8,005 nt of DNA from Actinomycetota bacterium. Lineage in GTDB: Bacteria > Actinomycetota > Acidimicrobiia > Acidimicrobiales > Ilumatobacteraceae. The stretch lies in the NCBI GenBank assembly GCA_009705435.1, contig WLTJ01000062.1, positions 1 to 8,005 on the forward strand, read 5' to 3'. The notes beneath the pieces are model-generated. The model was not told the origin of the DNA, did not search any database, and worked only from the letters and a program-made list of their open reading frames with translations. A program made the translations under genes and the position numbers. Positions 1 through 5,799 of the stretch are shown in pieces; position 1 is the stretch's first letter; the number at the start of each line of letters is the position of its first letter.

Positions 1-1029
1 GAATTGGTTCAGCGATTACTTGATCTCTGCCTCAGCAGGATTGTTGATGGTAGGAGCCAGCAGTCGTCGTTTACTCGAATAGTGCTATTGATTGATGATA
101 TTGATGTCTGGAGAAATCACTTTCTGGAAGACCGTCTCGGCTTGTCGTTGTGGGCGATGATGCAACGAGTCATCATTGAAGGTCCTGCACACGGCATTAC
201 TTGTGTTCTGACCATGGCGAGTGGGCAGTCTTTGCCAGCGATTTTGAGTTCGCGAATTCGTCAAAAGTGGCAACTTGATGGCCACCCTGGTGGGGTCATC
301 GGCGAATACGAGGGTCGTTTGCTTCATGGTCAGTTGTTTTTCCACACTGAAGTTGAGGCCTCTGACCAAACGTCGCGATCGCAGAAATCAAGCGTCGTGA
401 GACATCTTGGTTCTCGCATTGCAACTGCCGAACTTCGCCAGCGCGGGGCATGGGGAGTTTTTGCCAAGGACTTTGAAGAGGTGTGTCTGCGACCATTGGC
501 TGATCTGGCGATGTGCGTGGTGGGTCATGTGGGAAGTGGGCGTACGACGGTTCTGGAATCAATCATGCGTGCATGGCAGGCGCAACACGCAGATGGTCGG
601 GTATTGAGTGTGAGTGATTTTTCTGAGATGACAGTGGAACAGGTGTTTGAGATGTCTGTGACTGTGCTGCTTGTTGTTGATGATGTTGAATCGTTGAGTT
701 CTCTGAGCGATGAATGGATGCAACAATTTTTTATGCAGCAGCAGCCAAACAAAAATATGTCTCTGCTGATTGCAGTTCCCCCCGTATTTTTACGATCTCG
801 GGGAGAGCATTGGGTGCAGCAAGTACGGCGTTCTCGAACGGGCTTTCTGCTGGGTGAATGTGCCGAACACGATGCGGATTTATTTGGGGTCTACTCCACG
901 AGTCCCAGCGTCTATCAACAAGGGATCGGGCAACAAGGGATCGGGCGCGGTCTGTTGGTGCAAGACGGAATCAGTCAAGGAATTGTGCAAGCAGCCTCTT
1001 CAGCGATGCCGCCATTGTCTATCGTTTGA
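1..1029 (+). CDS. FtsK/SpoIIIE-family (EccC-like) multi-ATPase protein, C-terminal part, 5'-truncated by the window edge
   Basis: The reading frame is open from the first base (GAA, then TTG at 4), so the true start lies outside the window; 342 residues are visible. Numbering from the TTG codon, residues 25-36 hold a Walker B strand (VLLIDD) followed by a helix and a GITCVLT strand, as in the penultimate ATPase domain of FtsK/SpoIIIE/EccC proteins. A second nucleotide-binding fold follows, with a Walker A-like GHVGSGRTT at 174-182 (arginine where lysine is usual) and a Walker B at 221-227 (VLLVVDD). The end, RSRTGFLL...DLFGV...GRGLLV, matches the usual C-terminus of actinobacterial FtsK/SpoIIIE-domain proteins. 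Such proteins power type VII-like secretion or act as DNA or protein translocases; which applies here cannot be told without the N-terminus and neighbours. The hydrolase gene starts 2 bases after the stop. Confidence 0.8.
   Translation, partial: ELVQRLLDLCLSRIVDGRSQQSSFTRIVLLIDDIDVWRNHFLEDRLGLSLWAMMQRVIIEGPAHGITCVLTMASGQSLPAILSSRIRQKWQLDGHPGGVIGEYEGRLLHGQLFFHTEVEASDQTSRSQKSSVVRHLGSRIATAELRQRGAWGVFAKDFEEVCLRPLADLAMCVVGHVGSGRTTVLESIMRAWQAQHADGRVLSVSDFSEMTVEQVFEMSVTVLLVVDDVESLSSLSDEWMQQFFMQQQPNKNMSLLIAVPPVFLRSRGEHWVQQVRRSRTGFLLGECAEHDADLFGVYSTSPSVYQQGIGQQGIGRGLLVQDGISQGIVQAASSAMPPLSIV
916..945 (+). repeat. Perfect 15-bp tandem duplication in the ATPase gene
   Basis: CAACAAGGGATCGGG occurs twice back to back (916-930 and 931-945). 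It is in frame and encodes QQGIG-QQGIG just before the conserved GRGLLV strand near the protein C-terminus. The identity of the two copies suggests a recent slippage or duplication event in a surface loop. Confidence 0.95.
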
Positions 1030-1031
1030 AG

Positions 1032-1685
1032 ATGCGCATCATTCTTCCCTCTGGCACACCAGCAGAAATCCACCGCGTTGAGGGATCCTCGCGTGGTCTT
1101 GTGGTGTTCCCTGATATTTTTGGGTTGCGTCCTTTATTCGATGATGTGGTTCGTCAACTGGCTCAAGACTGGGGGATGACGACAATTGCCGTGGAACCTT
1201 TCCCTGGTCATGTTTTTGGAACGGACGCCAATGAACGCTTCGCGCAGGTCTCAAGTCTGAGAGATGTTGACAAGATGCGCGACCTGATGGAAGCCGCAGA
1301 TGCCACGCAGTGTTCCTCTGTTGCAATGATTGGGTTTTGTATGGGTGGGATGTATTGCCATAAGGCAGTACAGACCCATCGCTTTAGCAAAATCGTCAGT
1401 TTCTACGGGATGATTCGCTTACCTGAAGCTTGGCGCAGCGCATGCCAAAGCGAGCCTTTGGAGTGTCTCGTTGCAGGGGATGCGTCATCCGTCTTGGCCA
1501 TTATTGGTGACAAAGATACGTGGACACCGCCTGAAGATGTACAGGCTTTGGTTGCATCTGGGGTGCGTGTTCAGCGATACGCCGATGGTGAACACGGATT
1601 CGCTCACGATGTTGCACGTCCCGCGCACCGAGTTGCTGATGCGGCAGATGCTTTCTTATCAGCGGGCAAGTGGCTCCGCAGTTAA
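1032..1685 (+). CDS. Dienelactone hydrolase family protein (alpha/beta hydrolase)
   Basis: 217 residues, close to the usual length for dienelactone hydrolases. The fold is recognisable: an early strand and turn GLVVFPDIFGL (22-32), the nucleophile elbow GFCMGG with Cys103, a GDKDTWTP segment carrying the likely acid Asp162, and EHGFAHD with His188. Together these give the Cys-Asp-His triad of the family. The position of the classical enzyme's Glu36 (EIFG) is Asp28 here. The family hydrolyses dienelactones or related esters in the cytoplasm; the real substrate is unknown. The ATG at 1032 was chosen because the fold starts there and it follows the upstream stop by 2 bases. A TTG at 1026 overlapping that stop is an alternative, and the frame is also open back to 858, but that part only shadows the ATPase gene. 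No clear Shine-Dalgarno is seen, so coupling to the upstream gene is likely. Confidence 0.88.
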   Translation: MRIILPSGTPAEIHRVEGSSRGLVVFPDIFGLRPLFDDVVRQLAQDWGMTTIAVEPFPGHVFGTDANERFAQVSSLRDVDKMRDLMEAADATQCSSVAMIGFCMGGMYCHKAVQTHRFSKIVSFYGMIRLPEAWRSACQSEPLECLVAGDASSVLAIIGDKDTWTPPEDVQALVASGVRVQRYADGEHGFAHDVARPAHRVADAADAFLSAGKWLRS

Positions 1686-1688
1686 AAC

Positions 1689-2351
1689 TCAGCGAGCGCG
1701 AAGTTCGAGGCGATCGCGTAACAAAATTTTGTAGCGACGCTCATGTTGTTCAATCCAGCCAAGACGAATGAAACTGCTGATGGCTTTGTTGACTCTCTCG
1801 CGAGAAGCCCCGACCATGCCTGCAAGTTCTTCTTGTGTGACTGGCAAAACAAATTCATCGGCACCGGCAGCTAATTCAAGTAGACGCTTTGCAGTGCGTC
1901 CCGTGACGTCAAGAAATACTGAGTCTGCAAGAGCTCCGTCCATCACGCGCAGGCGCTCAGCCAACATTCGCACGACGCCGCGCAAAACTTTAGGATTGTT
2001 ATCAAGAAGTTCGCCCACTGGGTCATAAGGAATCTCGAGAACCTCGCTGGGTTCAATCGCCCGAGCCATGGCCGAGCGAGGACCGCCGTCGAGTAATCCC
2101 ATCTCGCCGAATAAGTCACCAGATTCCATCAGGGCGATCATGCTCTCGCGCTTGTCGAGTTCACTGGCAATGGCGATCGCCACGCGACCGCTGATGACGA
2201 TGTACATCGACTCTGCTTCTTCGCCTGCCTCAAAGAGATGATCGCCACGCGAAAGGATGCGCTTTCGTCCAGCGGCAGCGATCATCGCCACCTGCTCGGC
2301 AGGTGCATCGCCAAAAAAGTCTGTGCGGAGGAGGACGTCTTCGTATGTCAT
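1689..2351 (-). CDS. crp: Crp/Fnr-family cyclic-nucleotide-responsive transcription regulator
   Basis: 220 residues with the full two-domain layout. Residues 10-125 form the cyclic-nucleotide-binding beta-roll, including a phosphate-binding cassette FGEMGLL (81-87) followed by PRSA (91-94); the Glu83 and Arg92 that bind cAMP in the family are present. The long dimerisation helix lies near 118-142, and a helix-turn-helix TQEELAGMVGASRERVNKAI spans 172-191. The sequence, including the RELxRAR-like C-terminus and the DVxGRxAKxLLxL linker, is close to mycobacterial Crp (Rv3676) as I remember it. It probably binds cAMP and acts as a global regulator. It lies head-to-head with ispD across 30 bases and tail-to-tail with the hydrolase across 3 bases. 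No Shine-Dalgarno precedes its ATG, which sits inside an imperfect inverted repeat. Confidence 0.92.
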   Translation of the reverse strand: MTYEDVLLRTDFFGDAPAEQVAMIAAAGRKRILSRGDHLFEAGEEAESMYIVISGRVAIAIASELDKRESMIALMESGDLFGEMGLLDGGPRSAMARAIEPSEVLEIPYDPVGELLDNNPKVLRGVVRMLAERLRVMDGALADSVFLDVTGRTAKRLLELAAGADEFVLPVTQEELAGMVGASRERVNKAISSFIRLGWIEQHERRYKILLRDRLELRAR

Positions 2352-2363
2352 CAGATGGATACG
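2342..2363. promoter_or_regulatory. Imperfect inverted repeat over the crp start codon, possible operator
   Basis: CGTAT-gt-CAT-CAG-ATG-g-ATACG forms two outer 5-base arms and two inner 3-base arms with a one-base asymmetry. The left CAT is the crp start codon on the minus strand. The repeat lies in the tiny crp-ispD divergent region, where a repressor or autoregulator could act on both genes. It does not match the TGTGA-N6-TCACA Crp consensus, so function is speculative. Confidence 0.3.
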
Positions 2364-2365
2364 GT
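2360..2365 (+). promoter_or_regulatory. Candidate -10 element of the ispD operon
   Basis: TACGGT fits the actinobacterial TANNNT -10 pattern and would start transcription near 2372, about 10 bases before the ispD ATG at 2382. No convincing -35 is seen, and any -35 would lie inside the crp coding region. The overlapping minus-strand bases read TACCGT and could serve crp equally well. Confidence 0.3.
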
Positions 2366-2381
2366 ACTACCCTCAAGGCTG

Positions 2382-3125
2382 ATGTCTGATATTCAGCGTT
2401 CACCCACAGTTAATTCTCGGCTTGGTTCGGTCTGGACCGTCGTTGTCGCAGGTGGTTCAGGGCGTCGATTTGGATCGATGAAGCAGTTTGAATCTCTGGG
2501 TGACAAGCGTGTCTTGGATCATTGCGTGGATATGGCTTTGGTCTGTAGCGCAGGTGTGGTGCTGGTCGTTCCGAGTTCAGATCTTCAAGATGAGGTGGAC
2601 AAGCATGCAGTCGGTGGTGCGAGATCTGAACATCGCGTCGCAGTCTGTGCAGGTGGGCCGACGCGGACCGCGAGTGTGCGCCGTGGACTTGCACTCGTAC
2701 CAGGTGACGCAGGGATTATTTTGGTTCATGATGCGGCGCGACCCTTCGCCAGTGAAAACCTCTTTCGATCGGTGATTAAAACCATTGAGGCGGGTGCTGA
2801 TGGGTCGATACCTGGCTTGCCAGTCGTGGATACGGTCAAGGTGATTGAAGTAACCCATTCACCTTTTGTCGGATTAGCAGTTCCGCATGTTGTCACTACA
2901 CCCGATCGGGCGACCCTTGTGGCCGTGCAGACGCCGCAGGCTTTTAGTGCTGACATTCTGCGCAGGGCATATCTCAATGAGATTGATGGCACCGATGATT
3001 CCTCGCTGGTGGAGGCCATTGGCGGTACCGTCATAGTCGTGCCCGGCGAAGCGAACAATCGAAAGATCACCCATCGCCAAGATTTGTTGTGGGCCCGTGA
3101 GTTTCTTGTGACAGGTCAGGCCTAG
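2382..3125 (+). CDS. ispD: 2-C-methyl-D-erythritol 4-phosphate cytidylyltransferase
   Basis: 247 residues; IspD couples CTP to MEP to make CDP-methylerythritol, the third step of the cytoplasmic MEP isoprenoid pathway. Diagnostic motifs are the CTP-binding loop AGGSGRRFGSMKQF (23-36, with Arg29 and Lys34), VHDAARPF (115-122), PVVDTVK (147-153), QTPQAF (183-188) and TDDSSLVEA (204-212) followed by NRKIT. The loop between Arg and Lys is about two residues shorter than in E. coli. About 16 residues precede the usual first strand. The ATG at 2382 has AAGG just upstream (3 bases, rather close). An ATG at 2355 would add 9 residues and leave only 3 bases to crp, so the start is uncertain. ispF follows after 3 bases, so the two genes are one operon. 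Confidence 0.95.
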   Translation: MSDIQRSPTVNSRLGSVWTVVVAGGSGRRFGSMKQFESLGDKRVLDHCVDMALVCSAGVVLVVPSSDLQDEVDKHAVGGARSEHRVAVCAGGPTRTASVRRGLALVPGDAGIILVHDAARPFASENLFRSVIKTIEAGADGSIPGLPVVDTVKVIEVTHSPFVGLAVPHVVTTPDRATLVAVQTPQAFSADILRRAYLNEIDGTDDSSLVEAIGGTVIVVPGEANNRKITHRQDLLWAREFLVTGQA

Positions 3126-3128
3126 ACC

Positions 3129-3632
3129 ATGAGTATTTCTGCTGTCCGTGTGGGTCAGGGTTTTGATATTCATCGTTTTAGCGATGATCCGTCGCGGGCG
3201 TTGATTTTGGGCGGTGTGCATTTTGTGGGGGAGCGTGGTCTTGAAGGCCATAGCGATGCTGATGTAATTGCCCACGCCTGTGCCGATGCTTTATTGGGTG
3301 CTGCTGGTCTCGGAGATATTGGCCAACACTTCGCCGACACTGATCCTGCGTGGAAAGGCGTCGATTCGCTCAGAATCCTTGATCAAGTCAGTGTCATGGT
3401 GCGCTCTCAAGGATGGCTAATTGGAAATATTGATTGCAGCGTGGTGTGCGAGCAACCAAAGTTGGCCCCGCGACGCGATGAGATGCAGGACAAGTTGTCA
3501 AAAACTGCTGGCACTACTGTGTCAGTCAAGGGGCGACGCGCCGAAGGTCTTGGCGCACTCGGCCGACAAGAAGGAATTGCTTGTTGGGCAGTCGCGGTAC
3601 TTTTTCAAGTCGATCACAGGAGTGAAGTCTGA
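3129..3632 (+). CDS. ispF: 2-C-methyl-D-erythritol 2,4-cyclodiphosphate synthase
   Basis: 167 residues, normal for IspF, which cyclises CDP-methylerythritol 2-phosphate to MEcPP with release of CMP. The metal ligands are visible as GFDIHRF (Asp13, His15) and DVIAHA (His49), with the flanking GHSDAD and GDIGQHFADTD motifs intact. The second half has IDCSVVCEQPKLAP, in the nucleotide-binding region. The C-terminal loop reads VKGRRAEGLGALGRQEGIA (133-151) where most homologues have VKATTTE-lGfTGRgEGIA. Glu139 and the GRQEG core are kept, but the threonines are replaced. The gene starts 3 bases after ispD with only a weak CAGG upstream, and its TGA overlaps the rlmB ATG by one base. IspE, the intervening enzyme, is not in this window. 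Confidence 0.95.
   Translation: MSISAVRVGQGFDIHRFSDDPSRALILGGVHFVGERGLEGHSDADVIAHACADALLGAAGLGDIGQHFADTDPAWKGVDSLRILDQVSVMVRSQGWLIGNIDCSVVCEQPKLAPRRDEMQDKLSKTAGTTVSVKGRRAEGLGALGRQEGIACWAVAVLFQVDHRSEV
3618..3622 (+). promoter_or_regulatory. Ribosome binding site of rlmB
   Basis: AGGAG lies 9 bases before the ATG at 3632, inside the last codons of ispF. It is the clearest Shine-Dalgarno of this operon and fixes the start of rlmB, whose ATG overlaps the ispF stop as TGATG. Confidence 0.7.
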
Positions 3633-4690
3633 TGGCCATTCGTAAAAGTCCAGCACCTCGTAAAAGCGCGAGCCCGCGTCCGGCAGCAAGTGGCAAAGGT
3701 AAAACGGCGGCAAAACCTGTGACACGGGCGCGACCCTCGTCAAAGGCTGTCACGGCTGGCAAAGGCAAAGTCGTGACACCTCGTGCGGTCCCAGTAAAAG
3801 GGCGCAACCCCGGTCCATCCAGTCGCGGACCCCGAGTGGCTGATCCCCGTGGGGCGGCGCGCACAGGTGCGGTGCCGGCGGGTCCAATAAAGCCTGGCCG
3901 TGGATCGGGTCGCGGTACTGGTCGTGCGACTGGTGATAAGGATGACGATCTCGGCGGTACCCAAGTTGAAGGTCGCCAGGCTGTGCGCGAATTATTGATT
4001 GCGGGTCGTCGCCGTTGTTTTGAAGTGTGGATCGCTGGCGACATGGACGCCAACGAAGTCATTGATGACATCAAGCAGTTAGCGCGCGCTAATCGTGTTC
4101 CAGTCGTTGAAGTCAGTCGTAAAAAACTGGAATACACCGCCCGCAGCGAAGCGCCCCAAGGCGTTTTAGCCCATGCTGAAGCACTTCCATCGGTGCCCAT
4201 CGAAGCGATGTTGCGTCGTCGTCCTGGGAAGTCTCCATTCTTGGTGGCTGTTGATGGCGTGACGGATCCAGGAAACTTAGGAGCTTTGTTGCGTTGCTGC
4301 GACGGGGCTGGCGTTGACGGAGTGATCTTGCCGCGCCATCGCAGTGTGCACATCACGCCGACGGTGGCTAAGGCCGCAGTCGGAGCAATTGAATATGTAC
4401 CTCTGTCAGTCGTGGGAGGGTTGCCAACAGCCCTCACTCGTATGCGGGAACTGGGTATTTGGGTCGTAGGTCTTGACGACGCTGCTGATAAGTCGCTGTT
4501 TGATCTCGGGGATTTGGCCACAGAGGGGATCTGCTTGGTGGTCGGTGCCGAAGGCGCTGGTCTCTCGCGCTTAGTGCGCGAGCGCTGTGACCTGATCGTC
4601 AGCATCCCGATGAAGGGTCGGCTGAGTTCTCTGAATGTTTCGGTGGCAGCCTCACTGGCGACCTATGAAGTCGCCCGTCATCGTCGCTAA
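3632..4690 (+). CDS. rlmB: SpoU/TrmH-family rRNA 2'-O-methyltransferase, probable 23S rRNA Gm2251 methyltransferase, with long basic tail
   Basis: 352 residues. Residues 1-105 are a low-complexity tail rich in Lys, Arg, Pro, Ala, Ser and Gly, probably disordered and RNA-contacting. Residues 109-185 match the TrmH substrate-binding domain (VEGRQAVRELL ... APQGVLA). Residues 203-350 are the knotted SpoU methyltransferase, with motif 1 DPGNLGALLR (212-221), motif 2 VVGAEGAGLS (303-312) and motif 3 IPMKGRLSSLNVSVAAS (325-341), which form the SAM pocket. The family methylates the 2'-OH of a guanosine in the 23S rRNA peptidyl-transferase region. The RlmB assignment rests on domain order and on the mycobacterial neighbourhood ispD-ispF-cysS-rlmB; another SpoU specificity is possible. 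Actinobacterial RlmB proteins often carry a basic N-terminus, and this one is long. Confidence 0.88.
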   Translation: MAIRKSPAPRKSASPRPAASGKGKTAAKPVTRARPSSKAVTAGKGKVVTPRAVPVKGRNPGPSSRGPRVADPRGAARTGAVPAGPIKPGRGSGRGTGRATGDKDDDLGGTQVEGRQAVRELLIAGRRRCFEVWIAGDMDANEVIDDIKQLARANRVPVVEVSRKKLEYTARSEAPQGVLAHAEALPSVPIEAMLRRRPGKSPFLVAVDGVTDPGNLGALLRCCDGAGVDGVILPRHRSVHITPTVAKAAVGAIEYVPLSVVGGLPTALTRMRELGIWVVGLDDAADKSLFDLGDLATEGICLVVGAEGAGLSRLVRERCDLIVSIPMKGRLSSLNVSVAASLATYEVARHRR

Positions 4691-4701
4691 CCTGTCAAGG
4701 T

Positions 4702-4713
4702 CTCACAAGTGAG
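4702..4713. repeat. Short inverted repeat upstream of tRNA-Thr
   Basis: CTCAC-AA-GTGAG has perfect 5-base arms around AA, between the rlmB stop (4690) and the tRNA (4718). The two-base centre is too tight for an RNA hairpin, so if it functions it is as a DNA dyad. Chance is a fair explanation. Confidence 0.4.
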
Positions 4714-4717
4714 GCAC

Positions 4718-4792
4718 GCCGGGTTAGCTCAGTGGTAGAGCAACCGCCTTGTAAGCGGTTGGTCGTGGGTTCAATCCCCACACCCGGCTCCA
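4718..4792 (+). tRNA. tRNA-Thr (anticodon UGU)
   Basis: A complete cloverleaf can be drawn. The acceptor stem GCCGGGT (4718-4724) pairs with ACCCGGC (4782-4788), followed by discriminator T and an encoded CCA. The D-stem is GCTC/GAGC. The anticodon stem ACCGC/GCGGT encloses the loop CTTGTAA with anticodon TGT at 4750-4752. The T-stem GTGGG/CCCAC carries the TTCAATC loop. It reads ACA and, by wobble, other ACN threonine codons. It lies 27 bases after rlmB and may be cotranscribed with it; no separate promoter stands out. udk ends 7 bases downstream on the other strand. Confidence 0.97.
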
Positions 4793-4799
4793 GACATCG

Positions 4800-5432
4800 T
4801 TACATCAGGAGTTCGCGAACGCGGGCGACAAGAATCTCGAATGCGGCATCGTTGTGTCCACCCTCGGGAAAGATGACATCAGCGAAGCGTTTGCTGGGTT
4901 CGATGAATTGCTCGTGACTCGGTCGGACCGTCAATAGATACTGATTGATCACACTGTCGTACGTGCGGCCACGATCTAAGACATCGCGACGTAAGCGACG
5001 CGTCAGGCGAATATCGGCGGGGGTGTCGACATAAATCTTGAGATCAAAGAGATCTCGTAAGCGGGGTTCGATGAGCGCCAAAATCCCTTCAAAGACAACA
5101 ATTCGTGAAGGTGTGATCTTTTCAACTTCAGTCGACCGGTTGTGATCGGCATAATCGTAAATAGGAATACTGACCGACTCTCCGGCAATTAAAAGTTGCA
5201 ATTGGTCGGTCATCAGGTCCCAATCAAAAGCATCGGGATGGTCGTAATTGGCGGCAGCCCTGACATCAAAAGGTTGATCGGTGCGCTCGATGTAATAAGC
5301 GTCTTGGCGTATGAGGGCCAGTTTTTCCGAACCGATGACTTCAACAAGTCTTTCTGCCACCGTCGTTTTGCCCGAGCAGGTTCCGCCCGCAACGCCTATG
5401 ACAAAAGGTTTTGAGACGTTTTCCCTGCTCAT
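4800..5432 (-). CDS. udk: Uridine kinase
   Basis: 210 residues, matching the family (about 210). It phosphorylates uridine and cytidine to UMP and CMP in pyrimidine salvage. Visible motifs are the Walker A GGTCSGKTT (16-24), QDAYY (43-47), NYDHPDAFDW (62-71) for nucleoside binding, YDYADHNR (92-99), VVFEGIL (112-118) at the Walker B position, the arginine-rich lid RLTRRLRRD with DRGRT (142-157), and HEQFIEPSKRFADVIFPEGG (173-192). The frame runs 30 codons further upstream, but the ATG at 5432 was chosen: it has GAGGA 4 bases before it, fits the family N-terminus, and lies just downstream of a good promoter. It converges on tRNA-Thr and diverges from the DUF3263 gene. Confidence 0.95.
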   Translation of the reverse strand: MSRENVSKPFVIGVAGGTCSGKTTVAERLVEVIGSEKLALIRQDAYYIERTDQPFDVRAAANYDHPDAFDWDLMTDQLQLLIAGESVSIPIYDYADHNRSTEVEKITPSRIVVFEGILALIEPRLRDLFDLKIYVDTPADIRLTRRLRRDVLDRGRTYDSVINQYLLTVRPSHEQFIEPSKRFADVIFPEGGHNDAAFEILVARVRELLM

Positions 5433-5460
5433 ACGGTCCTCAGAATAGTCGCCGTGGACT

Positions 5461-5469
5461 CTTATAGCA
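5461..5469 (-). promoter_or_regulatory. Extended -10 promoter element for udk
   Basis: On the minus strand the bases read TGC-TATAAG, an extended -10 (TGn plus a hexamer one base off TATAAT). Transcription would begin near 5454, giving a leader of about 22 bases that contains the GAGGA ribosome site. No good -35 is seen, which is common for extended -10 promoters. Confidence 0.5.
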
Positions 5470-5538
5470 CTCTCTTGGGCCTCAGCCTGTTTTTGATGGT
5501 GCTTGTATTGGGGCACCTCCAACGGGCAGGCTTAGACA

Positions 5539-5799
5539 ATGTCGTTAACAGAACGTGAACAAGCCATCCTCGATTTTGAGCGTTCTTGGTGGACCCAAGA
5601 CGGGGTCAAGGACCTCATGTTGCGGGAACGGTTTCTTTGTTCAGCAGACGATTATTACAACGAATTGAACAGACTGCTAGATACTGACGAAGCATTGGCG
5701 TACGATCCTCTTGTTGTTCGTCGTCTGCAGAGGGCGCGCGAGCGTCGTCGTCGTATGCGTCTAGATGGCGCTGCGGAATCTGGAGGATTACAAGCATGA
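5539..5799 (+). CDS. DUF3263 domain protein
   Basis: 86 residues. The whole protein matches the actinobacterial DUF3263 family: LTEREQAILDFERSWW (3-18), then RERFLCSADDYYNELNRLL (29-47) and ALAYDPLVVRRLQRARERRR (52-71). It is helical and ends in a strongly basic arginine run (about 65-74), consistent with nucleic-acid or envelope-protein contact. The middle resembles a helix-turn-helix, but no function is established to my knowledge. Its stop overlaps the next start as ATGA, so the two genes are translationally coupled. In mycobacteria a DUF3263 gene likewise precedes a LytR_C gene (Rv0430-Rv0431, from memory). The ribosome site is weak (GCAGG, 8 bases before the ATG), and no convincing promoter was found in the 106-base spacer upstream. 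Confidence 0.88.
   Translation: MSLTEREQAILDFERSWWTQDGVKDLMLRERFLCSADDYYNELNRLLDTDEALAYDPLVVRRLQRARERRRRMRLDGAAESGGLQA
5782..5786 (+). promoter_or_regulatory. Ribosome binding site of the LytR_C gene
   Basis: GGAGG lies 9 bases before the ATG at 5796 and inside the end of the DUF3263 gene. It is stronger than the site of the upstream gene, so the LytR_C protein may be made in excess of its partner. Confidence 0.7.

Noticed and set aside
858..1031. N-terminal extension of the dienelactone hydrolase frame
   Set aside because: The extra 58 codons lie inside the ATPase gene and give an Arg/Ser-rich sequence unlike the hydrolase family; the fold begins at the ATG at 1032.
3526..4605. A 359-codon open frame on the minus strand opposite rlmB
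   Set aside because: Its product is a low-complexity Arg/Pro/Ser/Thr protein without domains, as expected from the antisense of a GC-rich basic coding region. The plus-strand frame has clear SpoU motifs and a good ribosome site.
4718..4792. tRNA-Thr as an integration site for a mobile element
   Set aside because: tRNA 3' ends are common attachment sites, but no integrase, duplicated tRNA end or foreign-looking gene is present on either side.
5475..5496. GGCCTCAGCC followed by TGTTTTT as a terminator
   Set aside because: Only a three-base GGC/GCC stem forms, too weak for a terminator, and it would sit between two divergent starts where none is needed.
5433..5522. 30-codon N-terminal extension of udk with a GGAGGTG on the minus strand (5514-5520)
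   Set aside because: The extension has no family similarity and starts only from TTG or GTG. A ribosome site and an extended -10 fit the ATG at 5432. The GGAGGTG has no start codon at a useful distance.
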